Assembly (NCBI GenBank): GCA_965220875.1
Contig: OZ244849.1
Span: 1,736,001-1,800,000, forward strand
Origin: WTFY01 sp965220875
GTDB taxonomy: Bacteria > Pseudomonadota > Gammaproteobacteria > UBA4575
Reading direction: 5' to 3'
Length of the DNA stretch: 64,000 nucleotides
Shown: positions 34,932 through 44,713 of the stretch, piece after piece
How positions within the stretch are numbered: position 1 is the stretch's first letter
Layout of the letters: each line of letters starts with the position of its first letter
Notes under the pieces: generated by a model
Told to the model about the DNA's origin: nothing
Seen by the model: only the letters and a program-made list of their open reading frames with translations
Databases searched by the model: none
Position numbers and translations under genes: made by a program

Positions 34932-35954
34932 TCAGCCGCCGATATATGACATTTCCACTTTGGGCAACAAGACTGTTTCCGATGTGCGGATTTCAGAATA
35001 GCGGTCGTCACGCTTTTCCCACATGGACCCTATCACAGCAGCGATGTATTTATCATCTGCACCTTCACGCAACAAGTGCCTCAAATCATACCCCTTCGTC
35101 GCAAACAGGCATGTGTACAGTTTTCCCTCGGCAGATAACCTTGCCCGTGTACAGCTTCTGCAAAACGGCTGCGTGACAGAAGAGATAACTCCTATCTCGC
35201 CTCCTCCGTCTTCGTACAGCCATCTCTTGGCCACTTCGCCCCGATAGTTGGCCTCTGCAGGTCTTATTTGAAATTCCTTGCGAATTTCGCGAACGATATC
35301 GGCTGCCGGGAATACGTCATCGAGTTTCCAGTGATTGGTGTGCCCTACATCCATGAACTCGATAAAGCGCAGGATCTTCCCGCTGCCATGAAAGTACCTT
35401 GCCATGGGCAGGATCGAGGATTCATTGACACCCTTTTTCACGACAGCATTGATCTTGATCGGTACAAGCCCGGCAGATTCAGCGTATCCGATAGCCTGTA
35501 GCACCTGATTGACATCAGCCCTGACATCGCTGATGCGGCAGAATACGTCCTGGTCCAGTGTATCCAGGCTGATCGTTATGCGTTTCAAGCCAGCTTCCCT
35601 CAGCTCCAGGGCAAGTTTTTCCGTAAGCAGCACGCCATTGGTGGTCAGGCTGATATCCTTTATCGAACTGATATCCGCAAGCTGGCGAATCAGCACAGGA
35701 ATGTCTTTTCGCAAGAGGGGCTCACCTCCTGTCAAGCGTATCTTCCTCACTCCCAGCCCGACAAATATTTTCGAAATCCTTACAATCTCTTCGAAATTTA
35801 ACAACTGTTCCCTGCGTAAAAACTTATAATCGGCGTTAAACACCTCTTTCGGCATGCAATATGTACAGCGAAAATTACATCTGTCTGTAACTGAAATCCT
35901 GAGGTCCCTCAGCGGGCGCATGAAGGTGTCCATGGTTTGTGAAGAGTTTTCCAT
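34932..35954 (-). CDS. moaA: GTP 3',8-cyclase MoaA
   Basis: 340 residues, the usual length. The radical-SAM cluster motif CNFRCTYCMP has the three Cys, KIRLTGGEPLLR is the SAM-binding region, and a second cluster near the C-terminus uses CRSCTRARL plus a later Cys in YTCLFA. The chain ends in Gly-Gly, the conserved tail for catalysis. It makes 3',8-cyclo-GTP, the first molybdopterin intermediate. moaC, moaD and moaE are not in this window. It lies 101 bp upstream of tRNA-Cys. Confidence 0.95.
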   Translation of the reverse strand: MENSSQTMDTFMRPLRDLRISVTDRCNFRCTYCMPKEVFNADYKFLRREQLLNFEEIVRISKIFVGLGVRKIRLTGGEPLLRKDIPVLIRQLADISSIKDISLTTNGVLLTEKLALELREAGLKRITISLDTLDQDVFCRISDVRADVNQVLQAIGYAESAGLVPIKINAVVKKGVNESSILPMARYFHGSGKILRFIEFMDVGHTNHWKLDDVFPAADIVREIRKEFQIRPAEANYRGEVAKRWLYEDGGGEIGVISSVTQPFCRSCTRARLSAEGKLYTCLFATKGYDLRHLLREGADDKYIAAVIGSMWEKRDDRYSEIRTSETVLLPKVEMSYIGG

Positions 35955-36032
35955 TATCCAATAAGTGTCCGGGCAAACGGCTTTTTGCTATACATACGAC
36001 TGAATCATAACAAAACTTCACCTTGCTGAAAT

Positions 36033-37553
36033 ATGAAAACTCCCCGTGCCAAGACGATTTGCCTGGGTGCCGGACCGGTTTTTGCACTTATTGCTTACAT
36101 ACTGCTTCCCGAGCAATATCTCGGTGGCTCAGGGGATATGATCGCGTTTGGGCACCCGGCAAGGGCCACGCTTGCCATGCTGGTGTGGATGGCAATCTGG
36201 TGGCTTACCGAGGCGACCGACATTCGTGTTACCGCACTGTTGCCAGTTACTTTGTTTCCTGTGTTGAATGTGAGTACGGTCAAGGCGGCTGCAGCTCCCT
36301 ATGCATCCCACATAATTTTTCTTCTGCTTGGCGGGTTCATCATTGCAACAGCCATCCAGCGCTGGGGGCTCGACAGGCGAATTGCGCTGGGAATCTTGAG
36401 CCGGGTTGGAAACACCCCTTCCCGCATAGTGGGCGGTTTCATGCTGGTGACGGCCTTTTTAAGCGCATTCATTTCCAATACCGCAACCACGGCCATGATG
36501 CTGCCTATCGGGCTGAGTGTCATTGGTCTGGTGGCGCTCCACGAAAACAGTCGAGGCAAGGACCTGACATTCTCGACCTGCATCATGCTGGCCATTGCCT
36601 ATTCCGCATCGATCGGCGGAGTTGCTACCATCATTGGAACCATGCCGAATTCATTTGCCGTGTCTTTTATCCGGGATGCGATCGATACACCGTACCAGCA
36701 GGACATAAGCTTTCTTGAGTGGTCACAGATTGGCCTTCCGGTCGTACTGGTACTGCTGCCGATCTGCTGGCTACTGCTTACAAAAATCATCTATAAAGTC
36801 GACAGAATCAACCTTCCTGACCCTGCAAAATCCCTGGAAAGAAAAATGCAGGCCATGGGGCCACTCAGCTACCAGGAAAAGGCCGTGCTGGGCGTGTTCG
36901 GTTTTACAGTTTTTCTGTGGCTGTCTCGTGCCTACCTGCAGGGTGTTGAAATTACGCTGGAGGGGCACATGTTTGCACCGCTCAAAGGGCTTTCCGATGC
37001 CGGAATTGCCATGCTGGGGGCTGTAATGCTGTTTGTCATACCGTCCAGAAGCGATACGCATCGCAGCCTGCTGCAATGGGAAGATCTGAAGAGCCTGCCC
37101 TGGGGTATCCTGTTTCTGCTGGGCGGGGGATTAAGCCTCGCCCGAGCCGTACAGGCCAATGGCGTTACGGAGTTTATCGGCGCCCAGGCATCGGGTTTGT
37201 CGTTCCTGCCCATGTTCCTGATCCTGCTGGCCATCGTAGGCGCCGTCGTGTTCCTTACAGAATTGACTTCAAATACTGCGACCACTGCCACGCTGATCCC
37301 GCTACTTGCCGCCATAGCCCCGGCACTGAATATCCACCCCTATACCCTCGTGATCCCGGCATCCATCGCGGCAAGTTGTGCATTCATGCTGCCGGTTGCA
37401 ACACCACCGAATGCGATCGCCTTCGGTTCGGGACACATCACATCCAGGCAGATGCGAAGCACCGGTCTCTGGTTGAACCTCATCTGCCTGGCAGTGATTA
37501 CCCTGCTGGCCTATTACCTGAGCAGCATCATGATCAGGCTGGTTGCCGGATAG
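36033..37553 (+). CDS. DASS-family anion:sodium symporter (SLC13-like)
   Basis: 506 residues with about 11-13 hydrophobic segments. The two Ser-Asn-Thr sodium/substrate motifs are intact: FISNTATTAMM (about 145) and ELTSNTATTATL (about 410), with a proline-rich ATPPNAIAFGSG stretch near the end. Family substrates are di- and tricarboxylates, sulfate or taurine. The gene is divergent from moaA and converges, with 9 bp between, on a PEP mutase-family gene, so the substrate cannot be inferred from operon context. Confidence 0.9.
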   Translation: MKTPRAKTICLGAGPVFALIAYILLPEQYLGGSGDMIAFGHPARATLAMLVWMAIWWLTEATDIRVTALLPVTLFPVLNVSTVKAAAAPYASHIIFLLLGGFIIATAIQRWGLDRRIALGILSRVGNTPSRIVGGFMLVTAFLSAFISNTATTAMMLPIGLSVIGLVALHENSRGKDLTFSTCIMLAIAYSASIGGVATIIGTMPNSFAVSFIRDAIDTPYQQDISFLEWSQIGLPVVLVLLPICWLLLTKIIYKVDRINLPDPAKSLERKMQAMGPLSYQEKAVLGVFGFTVFLWLSRAYLQGVEITLEGHMFAPLKGLSDAGIAMLGAVMLFVIPSRSDTHRSLLQWEDLKSLPWGILFLLGGGLSLARAVQANGVTEFIGAQASGLSFLPMFLILLAIVGAVVFLTELTSNTATTATLIPLLAAIAPALNIHPYTLVIPASIAASCAFMLPVATPPNAIAFGSGHITSRQMRSTGLWLNLICLAVITLLAYYLSSIMIRLVAG

Positions 37554-37562
37554 TATTCCCTG

Positions 37563-38423
37563 CTATTCCCCGTATTTCTCGGCAAGCCTGTATTTTTCTT
37601 CCACGCCGATCAGTTCGTTGAACTCTGAAAAGCGAAACAAGTCACTCTTAATTCCGAGCGTGGTCCCGTTTTCATGCAAATACGAGTAGAAGCTTCGAAG
37701 CGCATGGCTTGCTGCAAACAGTCCTGTCAGCGGGTACAGAATCAAGTCGAAGCCGAGCGCCGCCAGCTGCTCTTTGGGAAGCACAGGCGTCTTGCCTCCT
37801 TCAATCATGTTGGCCACCAGCGGTTTGGGAGCTTGCTGCCCTATTTCCCTGAGCTGTTCAACCGAGCCGGGAGCCTCCACAAAACTCGCGTCCGCACCCA
37901 GCTCACATGCTTCCGTCACGCGTGCGAGCGCCTCGTCGAGTCCGTGCACGGCCTCCGCATCCGTGCGTGCAACAATGAAGAAATCGGTGTCCTCCCTGGC
38001 ATCCACTGCCGCCCTGATTTTCTGCAGGTAATCCTCTCTGGATATGACCTTCTTGTTGCGCATGTGACCGCATTTTTTGGGCCAGACCTGATCTTCCAAA
38101 AAGCAGCCCGCGGCACCGGCATCGATCAGGAGCTTGACAGTCCTGTACACATTGAGTGGATTCCCGTATCCGGTATCCGCATCGACAATGACTGGAATCG
38201 ACACGCTGGCACAGATTTTGCGGGCCTGCTCGACCACCTCGGTCTGGGTGAGCAGGCCAAAGTCCGGCTCACCAATGGATGAGGCTGCAAGCGAATACCC
38301 TGAAATAAAGCCCAATGGAAACCCCGCCTGTTCTGCTATGATTGCAGACAGCGGATCGTAAATCCCTGGAAAGGCGAGCGAACCCGCCTGGTCCAGAACC
38401 TCCCTGACACTGCGTTTCGCCAT
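37563..38423 (-). CDS. Isocitrate lyase/PEP mutase-family enzyme
   Basis: 286 residues, with the alpha/beta barrel of the PEP mutase/isocitrate lyase superfamily. The active-site loop is PKKCGHM (Cys-Gly-His typical of lyases such as 2-methylisocitrate lyase), with metal ligands near VIVDADTGYGNP and EDQVWP, and VARTDAEA further on. Candidate activities include methylisocitrate lyase, dimethylmalate lyase and oxaloacetate decarboxylase. No methylcitrate-cycle genes such as prpC or prpD are adjacent, so I leave the substrate open. Confidence 0.85.
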   Translation of the reverse strand: MAKRSVREVLDQAGSLAFPGIYDPLSAIIAEQAGFPLGFISGYSLAASSIGEPDFGLLTQTEVVEQARKICASVSIPVIVDADTGYGNPLNVYRTVKLLIDAGAAGCFLEDQVWPKKCGHMRNKKVISREDYLQKIRAAVDAREDTDFFIVARTDAEAVHGLDEALARVTEACELGADASFVEAPGSVEQLREIGQQAPKPLVANMIEGGKTPVLPKEQLAALGFDLILYPLTGLFAASHALRSFYSYLHENGTTLGIKSDLFRFSEFNELIGVEEKYRLAEKYGE

Positions 38424-38542
38424 GTATGTGCTCCGTGATTCGTTAAGTTCGGGAAAAAGTTGGATAGCTTATGTACTATACGTATCAATTAACCATTCAA
38501 GGCCCTTACTTGGCCTGAACATCTGTCAAAATTATATCCTGC

Positions 38543-39040
38543 ATGGTTGTCGCCAGAAGATTTTTTTGTCTCCTGATATTCTTGCTTTCCCTTGGCGCTG
38601 GTGCCGCATACGCATCAGGCTGGACTGAAGCCAGGACGCTGGAAGGCAGGTTCACAACATTTTCTGAGCAATTTGAAGCGGGAAAATGGACGCTCGTGAT
38701 GCTGTGGAAATCCGATTGCAGCATCTGTATCCGTGAATACCCGGCCATATCTGACTTCCACACCCGCCACAGCGATTCGGATGCCATAGTCCTTGGCGTT
38801 TCACTGGACGGTTACTCACAGATCGAGAAGATCAGGCAACATATAGAGGAAATGCCCATGACCTTTGAAAACCTGGTCGGGGAATCCATCGTTGTTGCAT
38901 TCCAGTACAACATTGCAACTTCAAAATTGCTCCGGGGCACTCCCACATACCTGGTATATGACCCCAAGGGGCAGCTGGCCACTCATCATGTGGGGCCATT
39001 GAACACGAAGGCCCTGGAAGAGCTCATCAGCCGGAATTGA
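38543..39040 (+). CDS. Exported TlpA-like thioredoxin-fold protein
   Basis: 165 residues. A signal peptide (about 1-25, cleavage after AYAS) is followed by a thioredoxin fold. The redox motif is CSIC in WKSDCSICIREYP, and the cis-Pro loop is GTPTYLVYD. It looks like a peroxiredoxin-related TlpA/ResA type that reduces disulfides or apocytochrome outside the cytoplasm. It stands alone between two minus-strand genes. Partner unknown. Confidence 0.85.
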   Translation: MVVARRFFCLLIFLLSLGAGAAYASGWTEARTLEGRFTTFSEQFEAGKWTLVMLWKSDCSICIREYPAISDFHTRHSDSDAIVLGVSLDGYSQIEKIRQHIEEMPMTFENLVGESIVVAFQYNIATSKLLRGTPTYLVYDPKGQLATHHVGPLNTKALEELISRN

Positions 39041-39075
39041 ACTCGAAACCGGCTGGCCTGACATAACCTGCCTGC

Positions 39076-39366
39076 TCAAGGGGTTTTGCTCCATTTGGCC
39101 GGGACTTCCAGTTCAAGTACCTCCAGCGCAGCTCGCATGTACATTATCGGTCGCCTGGCTTCAGACCCGGAAAATCCAGGCCTGGCGAAGACCAGGTCAT
39201 TCCCTCTGGCTTTGAAGAATTCCAGAGACTCGCGCGTGGGCTTTGCGCACAGGGCATGCATGTCAAAATCGTGCTCATCCGTCTCGCACCTCCCATTCCT
39301 GTAGAACCCTGTGACAGGCTGATCGCTACAGCTTTCCAGGTCGCCAACTGGCACGTTCTTTTGCAT
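39076..39366 (-). pseudogene. Decayed DUF2237-family gene with frameshifts and a stop
   Basis: The first 75 or so residues match DUF2237 well (MQKNVPVGDLESC, TGFYRNGRCET, FKARGNDL). The conserved middle, FPGLKPGDR, is in a different frame at 39123-39179, and there the next codon, normally Trp, is TAA (39144-39146), followed by CTCELRW. The C-terminal LEVLELEVPAKW is back in the first frame. Thus two frame changes plus a stop split the family core, which argues for decay rather than a single sequencing error. The open frame overlaps the end of the EamA gene upstream by a possible TTG start at 39402. DUF2237 function is unknown. Confidence 0.7.
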
Positions 39367-39398
39367 AAACGAAGCCTTCCCTGGAATCGACAGTTCTG

Positions 39399-40301
39399 TC
39401 AAAGCTTGTTTGCAGACGGGTTTTTACGGCCGGCCAATGCAACACTTGCAAGTATGATGGCCAGCGCGAAATAAGCCCGGATATTGAGAGGCTCACCAAG
39501 GAAGACCGTGCCCATGAAGACTGCCCAGACGGGTATCAGGTAGTTACTTTGCGACAGAAAGGAAGGCCCTGCACGTGCGATAAGGGCAAAGTATATCAAT
39601 GTAGCGATTGCCGTGGGAAACACACCCAGAAGGATCACGGAAAAAACCCCTGTGCTGAACAGCCTGATTTCCACGTCCTGCCCGGTAAAAAACCATGCCG
39701 GCAGCATGATCAGGCCGGCAATGACGAGAACAGCGGCAGAAACGGCAAGCAGGTTTTCGTCAGGCAGATGCTTGGCAATAATCGTGTTGACTGCATAGCA
39801 CAACGCCCCGGCGAGAACTGCCAGCATCGGGAAAAACACCTGGGCACTGTTACCAAATTCAGCAATGGCTGCAGGCCCCAATAACACCAGAACCCCCCCA
39901 AAGCCTGATAAGAAACCCAGCACCTGCATCGGCTTGAGCCTTTCTCCCGGTACAAAATAACGTGCCAGTACGATCGTAGCCAGCGGCATCACCGCCATCA
40001 ATATTCCCGCTACACTGCTGTCAATTTTCTGCTGCCCCCAGCTGATCAGGTAGAATGGAAGGCAGTTTCCAAATATGGCAAGGGAAATGACCAGCAGCCA
40101 GGATGAGCGCAGGAAGCCGAAGGATACTTTTCGAAGCAGTGCAATGCCAAGCAACAGGATGGCTGCCACCTCGATTCTGGCAGTGGCCACTATCGAAGGC
40201 GGCAGCTCCTGAACCGCCAGCTTGATGAGCATGAATGCGCTTCCGAACATCACCGTCAGGGCGGCGAGGCTCAGCCAGTCCAAAGGTTCCGCACGTTGCA
40301 T
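39399..40301 (-). CDS. EamA/DMT-family transporter
   Basis: 300 residues with ten transmembrane segments in two EamA repeats, the second beginning near residue 150 (PMLAVLAGALCYAVNTIIAK). Members export amino acids or metabolites. The substrate is unknown. It has no obvious operon partners except the decayed DUF2237 gene downstream, whose open frame abuts its stop codon. It is divergent from the J-domain gene across about 200 bp. Confidence 0.9.
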   Translation of the reverse strand: MQRAEPLDWLSLAALTVMFGSAFMLIKLAVQELPPSIVATARIEVAAILLLGIALLRKVSFGFLRSSWLLVISLAIFGNCLPFYLISWGQQKIDSSVAGILMAVMPLATIVLARYFVPGERLKPMQVLGFLSGFGGVLVLLGPAAIAEFGNSAQVFFPMLAVLAGALCYAVNTIIAKHLPDENLLAVSAAVLVIAGLIMLPAWFFTGQDVEIRLFSTGVFSVILLGVFPTAIATLIYFALIARAGPSFLSQSNYLIPVWAVFMGTVFLGEPLNIRAYFALAIILASVALAGRKNPSANKL

Positions 40302-40498
40302 GGCGATCTTCCGGATATGCCTCCTGTCAGTCTGCCGCGGCGTCCGGGCAGATCCTGCCTGAGCACAGGCTCAGGCTCTTGGTTGCGCATGCGAAACGTC
40401 CCATAGTAAAGATTGGGTTAAACTTCAACAAATTATCGAGTACATTTCCTGAGAGAACGGCACCAGTCCACAGAGATCGGCATGAAAGGAAAGCATGA

Positions 40499-41224
40499 AT
40501 GATACGTGAAGTAGGCCTGATAGCGTTAATTATTGGCGCCTGGTTCGGAATTCGATGGTTGCTGAAGCAGCCCCGGAACGTTCAATGGAGGTGGGTGGGC
40601 ATATGTGCAATCATAATCCTGCTTGGCCTGGCAGTAACAGGGAAAATGCACTGGATTTTCGCTGCTGTTGCGGCTGCCGTTCCCATCCTTCGGCGGTTGT
40701 TTGGGCTGATCACCTATTTCCCGTTGCTCAGGGGATTTCTGCGCCGATCCAATGCATCGGCACAGGGATTTTCATCCAGCCGTCCATCCAGTATCGAAAC
40801 GCGGTTTTTAAGAGTCACGCTCGATCCGGTATCCGGCAGTCTGTTTGGTGAAGTCAAGCAAGGGCTGTATCAGGGACGCAAGCTGCAAGACCTGTCCTCG
40901 CAGGAACTGTCCGAATTGCTGAAGGAGTACACTCGTACAGATCCACAGTCTGCGCAGCTCTTGAGTGCGTATCTTGCCCGCTCAGGATATGCCGGCTCGC
41001 ACAGGCAGCATGGCCAGCACGGGACAGGAAAGAGTAGCGCAGCAGGCCGCGGCAACATGACCAGACAGGAGGCCTATGCGATTCTCGGCCTGGATGAGGG
41101 AGCTTCCGAGAAAGAAATCCTTGAAGCACATCGCAGGCTGATTCAGAAACTGCATCCTGACCGGGGCGGAAACGACTACCTGGCTGCAAAAATCAACCAG
41201 GCTAAGCAAACCCTTCTGGCGTAA
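40499..41224 (+). CDS. Membrane-anchored J-domain (DnaJ-like) protein
   Basis: 241 residues. Two or three hydrophobic helices in the first 75 residues (LIALIIGAWFGIRWLL and a second at about 34-60) are followed by a mid region without known domains and a C-terminal J-domain with AYAILGLDEGASEKEI and the HPD motif in KLHPDRGGNDY. The arrangement of membrane helices plus a terminal J-domain resembles TIM14/DjlA-like co-chaperones that recruit DnaK to the membrane. It lies 28 bp before a VWA gene and probably shares its transcript. AAGGAA precedes the ATG. Confidence 0.85.
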   Translation: MIREVGLIALIIGAWFGIRWLLKQPRNVQWRWVGICAIIILLGLAVTGKMHWIFAAVAAAVPILRRLFGLITYFPLLRGFLRRSNASAQGFSSSRPSSIETRFLRVTLDPVSGSLFGEVKQGLYQGRKLQDLSSQELSELLKEYTRTDPQSAQLLSAYLARSGYAGSHRQHGQHGTGKSSAAGRGNMTRQEAYAILGLDEGASEKEILEAHRRLIQKLHPDRGGNDYLAAKINQAKQTLLA

Positions 41225-41252
41225 ATTCTTATTACTCGAGGCTGCACCGATA

Positions 41253-43514
41253 ATGTTCTGGAAAAAGAAGTCCAAGACAGGCCCTGCCCCCAAGAGCAGA
41301 AAGCAAAAAGCAATCCGTTCCTACAAAAAGGAAGGTGGGCATATCAAGTCTCTGGAAAGACAGGGTGGCCTCACTACCAGCGCCAGTTTTGGAGGCATGG
41401 GAGTCAGAGAGCTGCAGTTGCGCATGGAACTGATTGTAGACCAGGTAATTTCTTCGCAGCGCAGTGTTTTCAAGCCGGCAGAACGGCTTGCCGGATATTC
41501 GAAGGTCGATCAGGACCGGTTCCTGGAATCTGTAGAGCAAATTTCCAAGACAAGCGTTGAACTCGCCTTCAGTTTTTGCCAGTTCGCTCCCGAGAGCCTG
41601 CAGGTCATTGATGAAACGCACTGGAACGACTGGATTAGCCGCATTCTGCACGTACACCAGGATAAGGGGGTGAACGGTGCTGTCCGCACGATGCAGGATG
41701 TCGACAGTTTTGTGCGCTCATTTACTCAATCACCGGGTAGTGTCCGCCTGGAAACGGTCTCGCGCATCCTGGAAAGCTTTGTCACAGGACTTAGCGGAAG
41801 GAAGCTTGAAATTCAATCAGGTGAAACGTTCTATACAGATACCCAGGTCATCCGTCTTCCTGAAGTGCTCGCCGAATTTGACAACCACGACGATAATTTT
41901 GCCCTGTACAAGTCCATGGTTGTCCATCAATGGGCCCAGTCATGGTTCGGGACATGGAAGCTGAATATTGGCGATTACCTCAAGTTCTACAAGGATCCTG
42001 TCCGCGCGCTTGCACTCTTTCACAAGCTGGAAACGATACGGCTGGATGCGTGTATCGAACGTGAGCTGCCCGGCGTTGCACGTGCGATGAGCAGGTTCAG
42101 TGTAAAACAGGATCACGCAACACTTTCCAGCACATGGCAACGGGCATTCAAGACATTGCGCAGAGCTGAAATGACCGTGCTGGATACGGTATTTTTCCTC
42201 GAGGCCGTGTACAAGGATGAAAACACCCCTGACAACAAAATCTATCAAGGTAGCCTGAATCCTTCTGAGGCCTGGAGCGTGCGTCAAGCCAGGATAGCGC
42301 GGGAAAAAACCAAGCTGCAAATGCGCCTGCAAGAACTCAGACGCGAGTTCGGAGCTGACGATCCCGACAGTGCTGAAAATGACGAGGAACAAGGTCTTGC
42401 CGCAGGGTTCTCCATACAGGAAATACCGGACGACAGCATGCCGGACGGCTTCAATGTTGAGTTGAAGTTTAACAGTGAACCCATCGATGCATCGGAGGAA
42501 ACACAAAAATTGCTGGAATCCATTTTGCAGGACCTCGGCGAGGTTCCGGACGAGTACTTGCAAACAGACATGCCCGGAAAGAGCCGTGAGGACGACAGTT
42601 CGAATGGCCGCCCGCCAGAGGAACAGTCTGCGGCGAAAGCAGATACGGGATGGCTATACGATGAATGGGACCATTCCCGCCAGAAATACAGGAAAGAATG
42701 GTGCCACCTCAGGGAGCTTGCCGTACAACCGGTGTACGATGATTTTGTAGACAGGACGCTCAACAAGCACGGAAGCCTGTTGAAACACCTGCACAGGACA
42801 TTCGAGGCCTTGCGGGAAGATGACCGGCGAATCAAGCGGCAGCCCTACGGCGACGAAGTTGACCTGGATGCGGTGATCGAAGCCTATTCTGATACCCGGA
42901 TCGGGCTGGAAGCCTCCCAGAACCTGTTCATTCGGTCGCGGAAAACGGACAGGAACATTGCTGTCATGTTCATGATTGACATGAGTGCCTCAACGTCCGG
43001 GTGGATCAACGAGATGGAAAGGGAAGCATTGATCCTGCTTTGCGAGTCCTTGGAGATTCTGGGTGACCGTTATGCGATATTTGGCTTTTCCGGCCTGACC
43101 CATGAACGGTGTGAATTGTATAAGATCAAGGATTTTGAAGAGCAGTACGGGGATCTTGTGAAGGCCCGCATCAGCGGAATCCGGCCGCAGGATTATACCC
43201 GGATGGGTCCAGCCATACGCCACCTGACAAAACTGCTGCACCAGGTTGAGGCCCGAACCAAGCTTTTGATTACATTGTCAGACGGGCGACCCGATGACCA
43301 AGATGGTTACAGGGGTCCATATGGCATCGAGGACACCAGGCGCGCATTGATCGAGGCCAAGTTTCTAGGCATCCATCCGTTTTGCATTACGATTGATGAA
43401 GAAGCGATGGACTACCTGCAGCACATGTACGGGCCTGTGAGCTTCGCTGTCATTGATCATGTAGACAAACTCCCCTATAAAGTGTCCGACATTTACCGTC
43501 GTATCACGGTGTAA
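41253..43514 (+). CDS. NorD/CbbO-like VWA-domain protein
   Basis: 753 residues. The C-terminal VWA domain (about 560-750) has an intact metal-ion site: DMSAS in FMIDMSASTSGW, a later Thr in DYTRMGPA, and DGRPDD. A NorD-like segment runs through the first 250 residues and a charged acidic spacer lies at about 365-470. NorD/CbbO proteins work with a MoxR-class AAA+ ATPase (NorQ/CbbQ) to activate nitric oxide reductase or Rubisco. No such ATPase gene is beside this one, and instead a J-domain protein is upstream by 28 bp. The client is not evident. Confidence 0.85.
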   Translation: MFWKKKSKTGPAPKSRKQKAIRSYKKEGGHIKSLERQGGLTTSASFGGMGVRELQLRMELIVDQVISSQRSVFKPAERLAGYSKVDQDRFLESVEQISKTSVELAFSFCQFAPESLQVIDETHWNDWISRILHVHQDKGVNGAVRTMQDVDSFVRSFTQSPGSVRLETVSRILESFVTGLSGRKLEIQSGETFYTDTQVIRLPEVLAEFDNHDDNFALYKSMVVHQWAQSWFGTWKLNIGDYLKFYKDPVRALALFHKLETIRLDACIERELPGVARAMSRFSVKQDHATLSSTWQRAFKTLRRAEMTVLDTVFFLEAVYKDENTPDNKIYQGSLNPSEAWSVRQARIAREKTKLQMRLQELRREFGADDPDSAENDEEQGLAAGFSIQEIPDDSMPDGFNVELKFNSEPIDASEETQKLLESILQDLGEVPDEYLQTDMPGKSREDDSSNGRPPEEQSAAKADTGWLYDEWDHSRQKYRKEWCHLRELAVQPVYDDFVDRTLNKHGSLLKHLHRTFEALREDDRRIKRQPYGDEVDLDAVIEAYSDTRIGLEASQNLFIRSRKTDRNIAVMFMIDMSASTSGWINEMEREALILLCESLEILGDRYAIFGFSGLTHERCELYKIKDFEEQYGDLVKARISGIRPQDYTRMGPAIRHLTKLLHQVEARTKLLITLSDGRPDDQDGYRGPYGIEDTRRALIEAKFLGIHPFCITIDEEAMDYLQHMYGPVSFAVIDHVDKLPYKVSDIYRRITV

Positions 43515-43525
43515 CCGCTCTGGAG

Positions 43526-44713
43526 ATGGGATATCATCAAATGAACAGCAGCCACCGCATGGAGGTTGTACAAAGCCCGATTATCCCGCTCATCGGCACC
43601 TGGACACGCAAACACCCGGGTACAGTGTCATTTGGACAGGGCATTGCCGATTATGGGCCTCCACCGCAGGCATTTCACAGGGTCCAGCAGTGCTTGGCCG
43701 ACCCTTCAATCAACAGGTATGGCCCGGTCGAAGGCATACCCGAACTTCAACTGGCAATTGAACGCAAGCTTCTCGCTCAAAACAGCATTGAGATACACGA
43801 TGGAAATTCCATTGTGGTCACTGCAGGCTCAAACATGGCATTCAACACGGCGGTACTGGCCATTACCGATCCGGGAGATGAGGTAATCCTGCCCCTGCCC
43901 TATTACTTTAATCATGAAATGTCTCTGGCAATGGAAAGGTGCAAGCCTGTATCTGTGCCTACCGATGAAAATTTTCATTTAAGGCTGGGAGAAATCAAAA
44001 AAGCCATTACAGAGAAAACCAAGGCCATTGTTACCATCAGCCCTAACAATCCGAGCGGAGCAGTATACGCAAGAGACGAACTGGCAGCGGTGAATGAACT
44101 GTGCAGGCAGTACCGCATCTATCATATCAGCGATGAGGCATACGAAGACTTCTGTTACGACAGCCACCGTCATTTTTCAGTCGCTTCTGACCGCAGCGCC
44201 TGCAAGCACACGATTTCGCTGTTTTCATTTTCGAAGGGATATGGGTTCGCTGGCTGGCGTATCGGGTACATGGTGATACCCGGTCATTTGTCTGCCGCCG
44301 TAAACAAAATCCAGGATACTATCTTGATTTCACCGCCAATGGTTTCCCAGCATGCCGCACTCGGGGCACTGGAGGCCGGCCATGGATATATCGAATCGAG
44401 GCTCCATTCCATGTCAAAAAAACGCCGGATCGCCCTGGAATTACTTGCAGAAATTCCCTGCCTGAAATCGCCCCCAAAGTCCGAGGGCGCATTTTACGTT
44501 ATGCTGAACATTGACAGCTCTATGGATGACCTGCAGCTGGTCAAGCAATTGATAACAGATTTTGGCGTTGCCACACTGCCCGGTTCAGCATTCGGTATCC
44601 ATCAGGGTTGCCACATACGGCTATCGTATGGTGCCTTGCCGGACAAAGAAGTTGCAACAGGTATAAAGCGCCTGAAAAAGGGACTGGACACAATCCCGTT
44701 ACGACAGGCTTAG
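43526..44713 (+). CDS. Class I/II PLP-dependent aminotransferase
   Basis: About 390 residues. Fold type I aminotransferase with ISPNNPSGAVY, the DEAYEDF aspartate that pairs with the pyridine nitrogen, and the PLP Lys in SFSKGYGFAGWRIGYM (about 235). The ATG at 43526 lies directly against GGAG, while the next ATG at 43541 leaves more room for ribosome binding, so the start is uncertain by five residues. The substrate is not predictable, since relatives use aspartate or aromatic and branched amino acids. It starts 11 bp after the NorD-like gene, so it may be in the same transcript, and it overlaps the convergent gene by 4 bp. Confidence 0.88.
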   Translation: MGYHQMNSSHRMEVVQSPIIPLIGTWTRKHPGTVSFGQGIADYGPPPQAFHRVQQCLADPSINRYGPVEGIPELQLAIERKLLAQNSIEIHDGNSIVVTAGSNMAFNTAVLAITDPGDEVILPLPYYFNHEMSLAMERCKPVSVPTDENFHLRLGEIKKAITEKTKAIVTISPNNPSGAVYARDELAAVNELCRQYRIYHISDEAYEDFCYDSHRHFSVASDRSACKHTISLFSFSKGYGFAGWRIGYMVIPGHLSAAVNKIQDTILISPPMVSQHAALGALEAGHGYIESRLHSMSKKRRIALELLAEIPCLKSPPKSEGAFYVMLNIDSSMDDLQLVKQLITDFGVATLPGSAFGIHQGCHIRLSYGALPDKEVATGIKRLKKGLDTIPLRQA

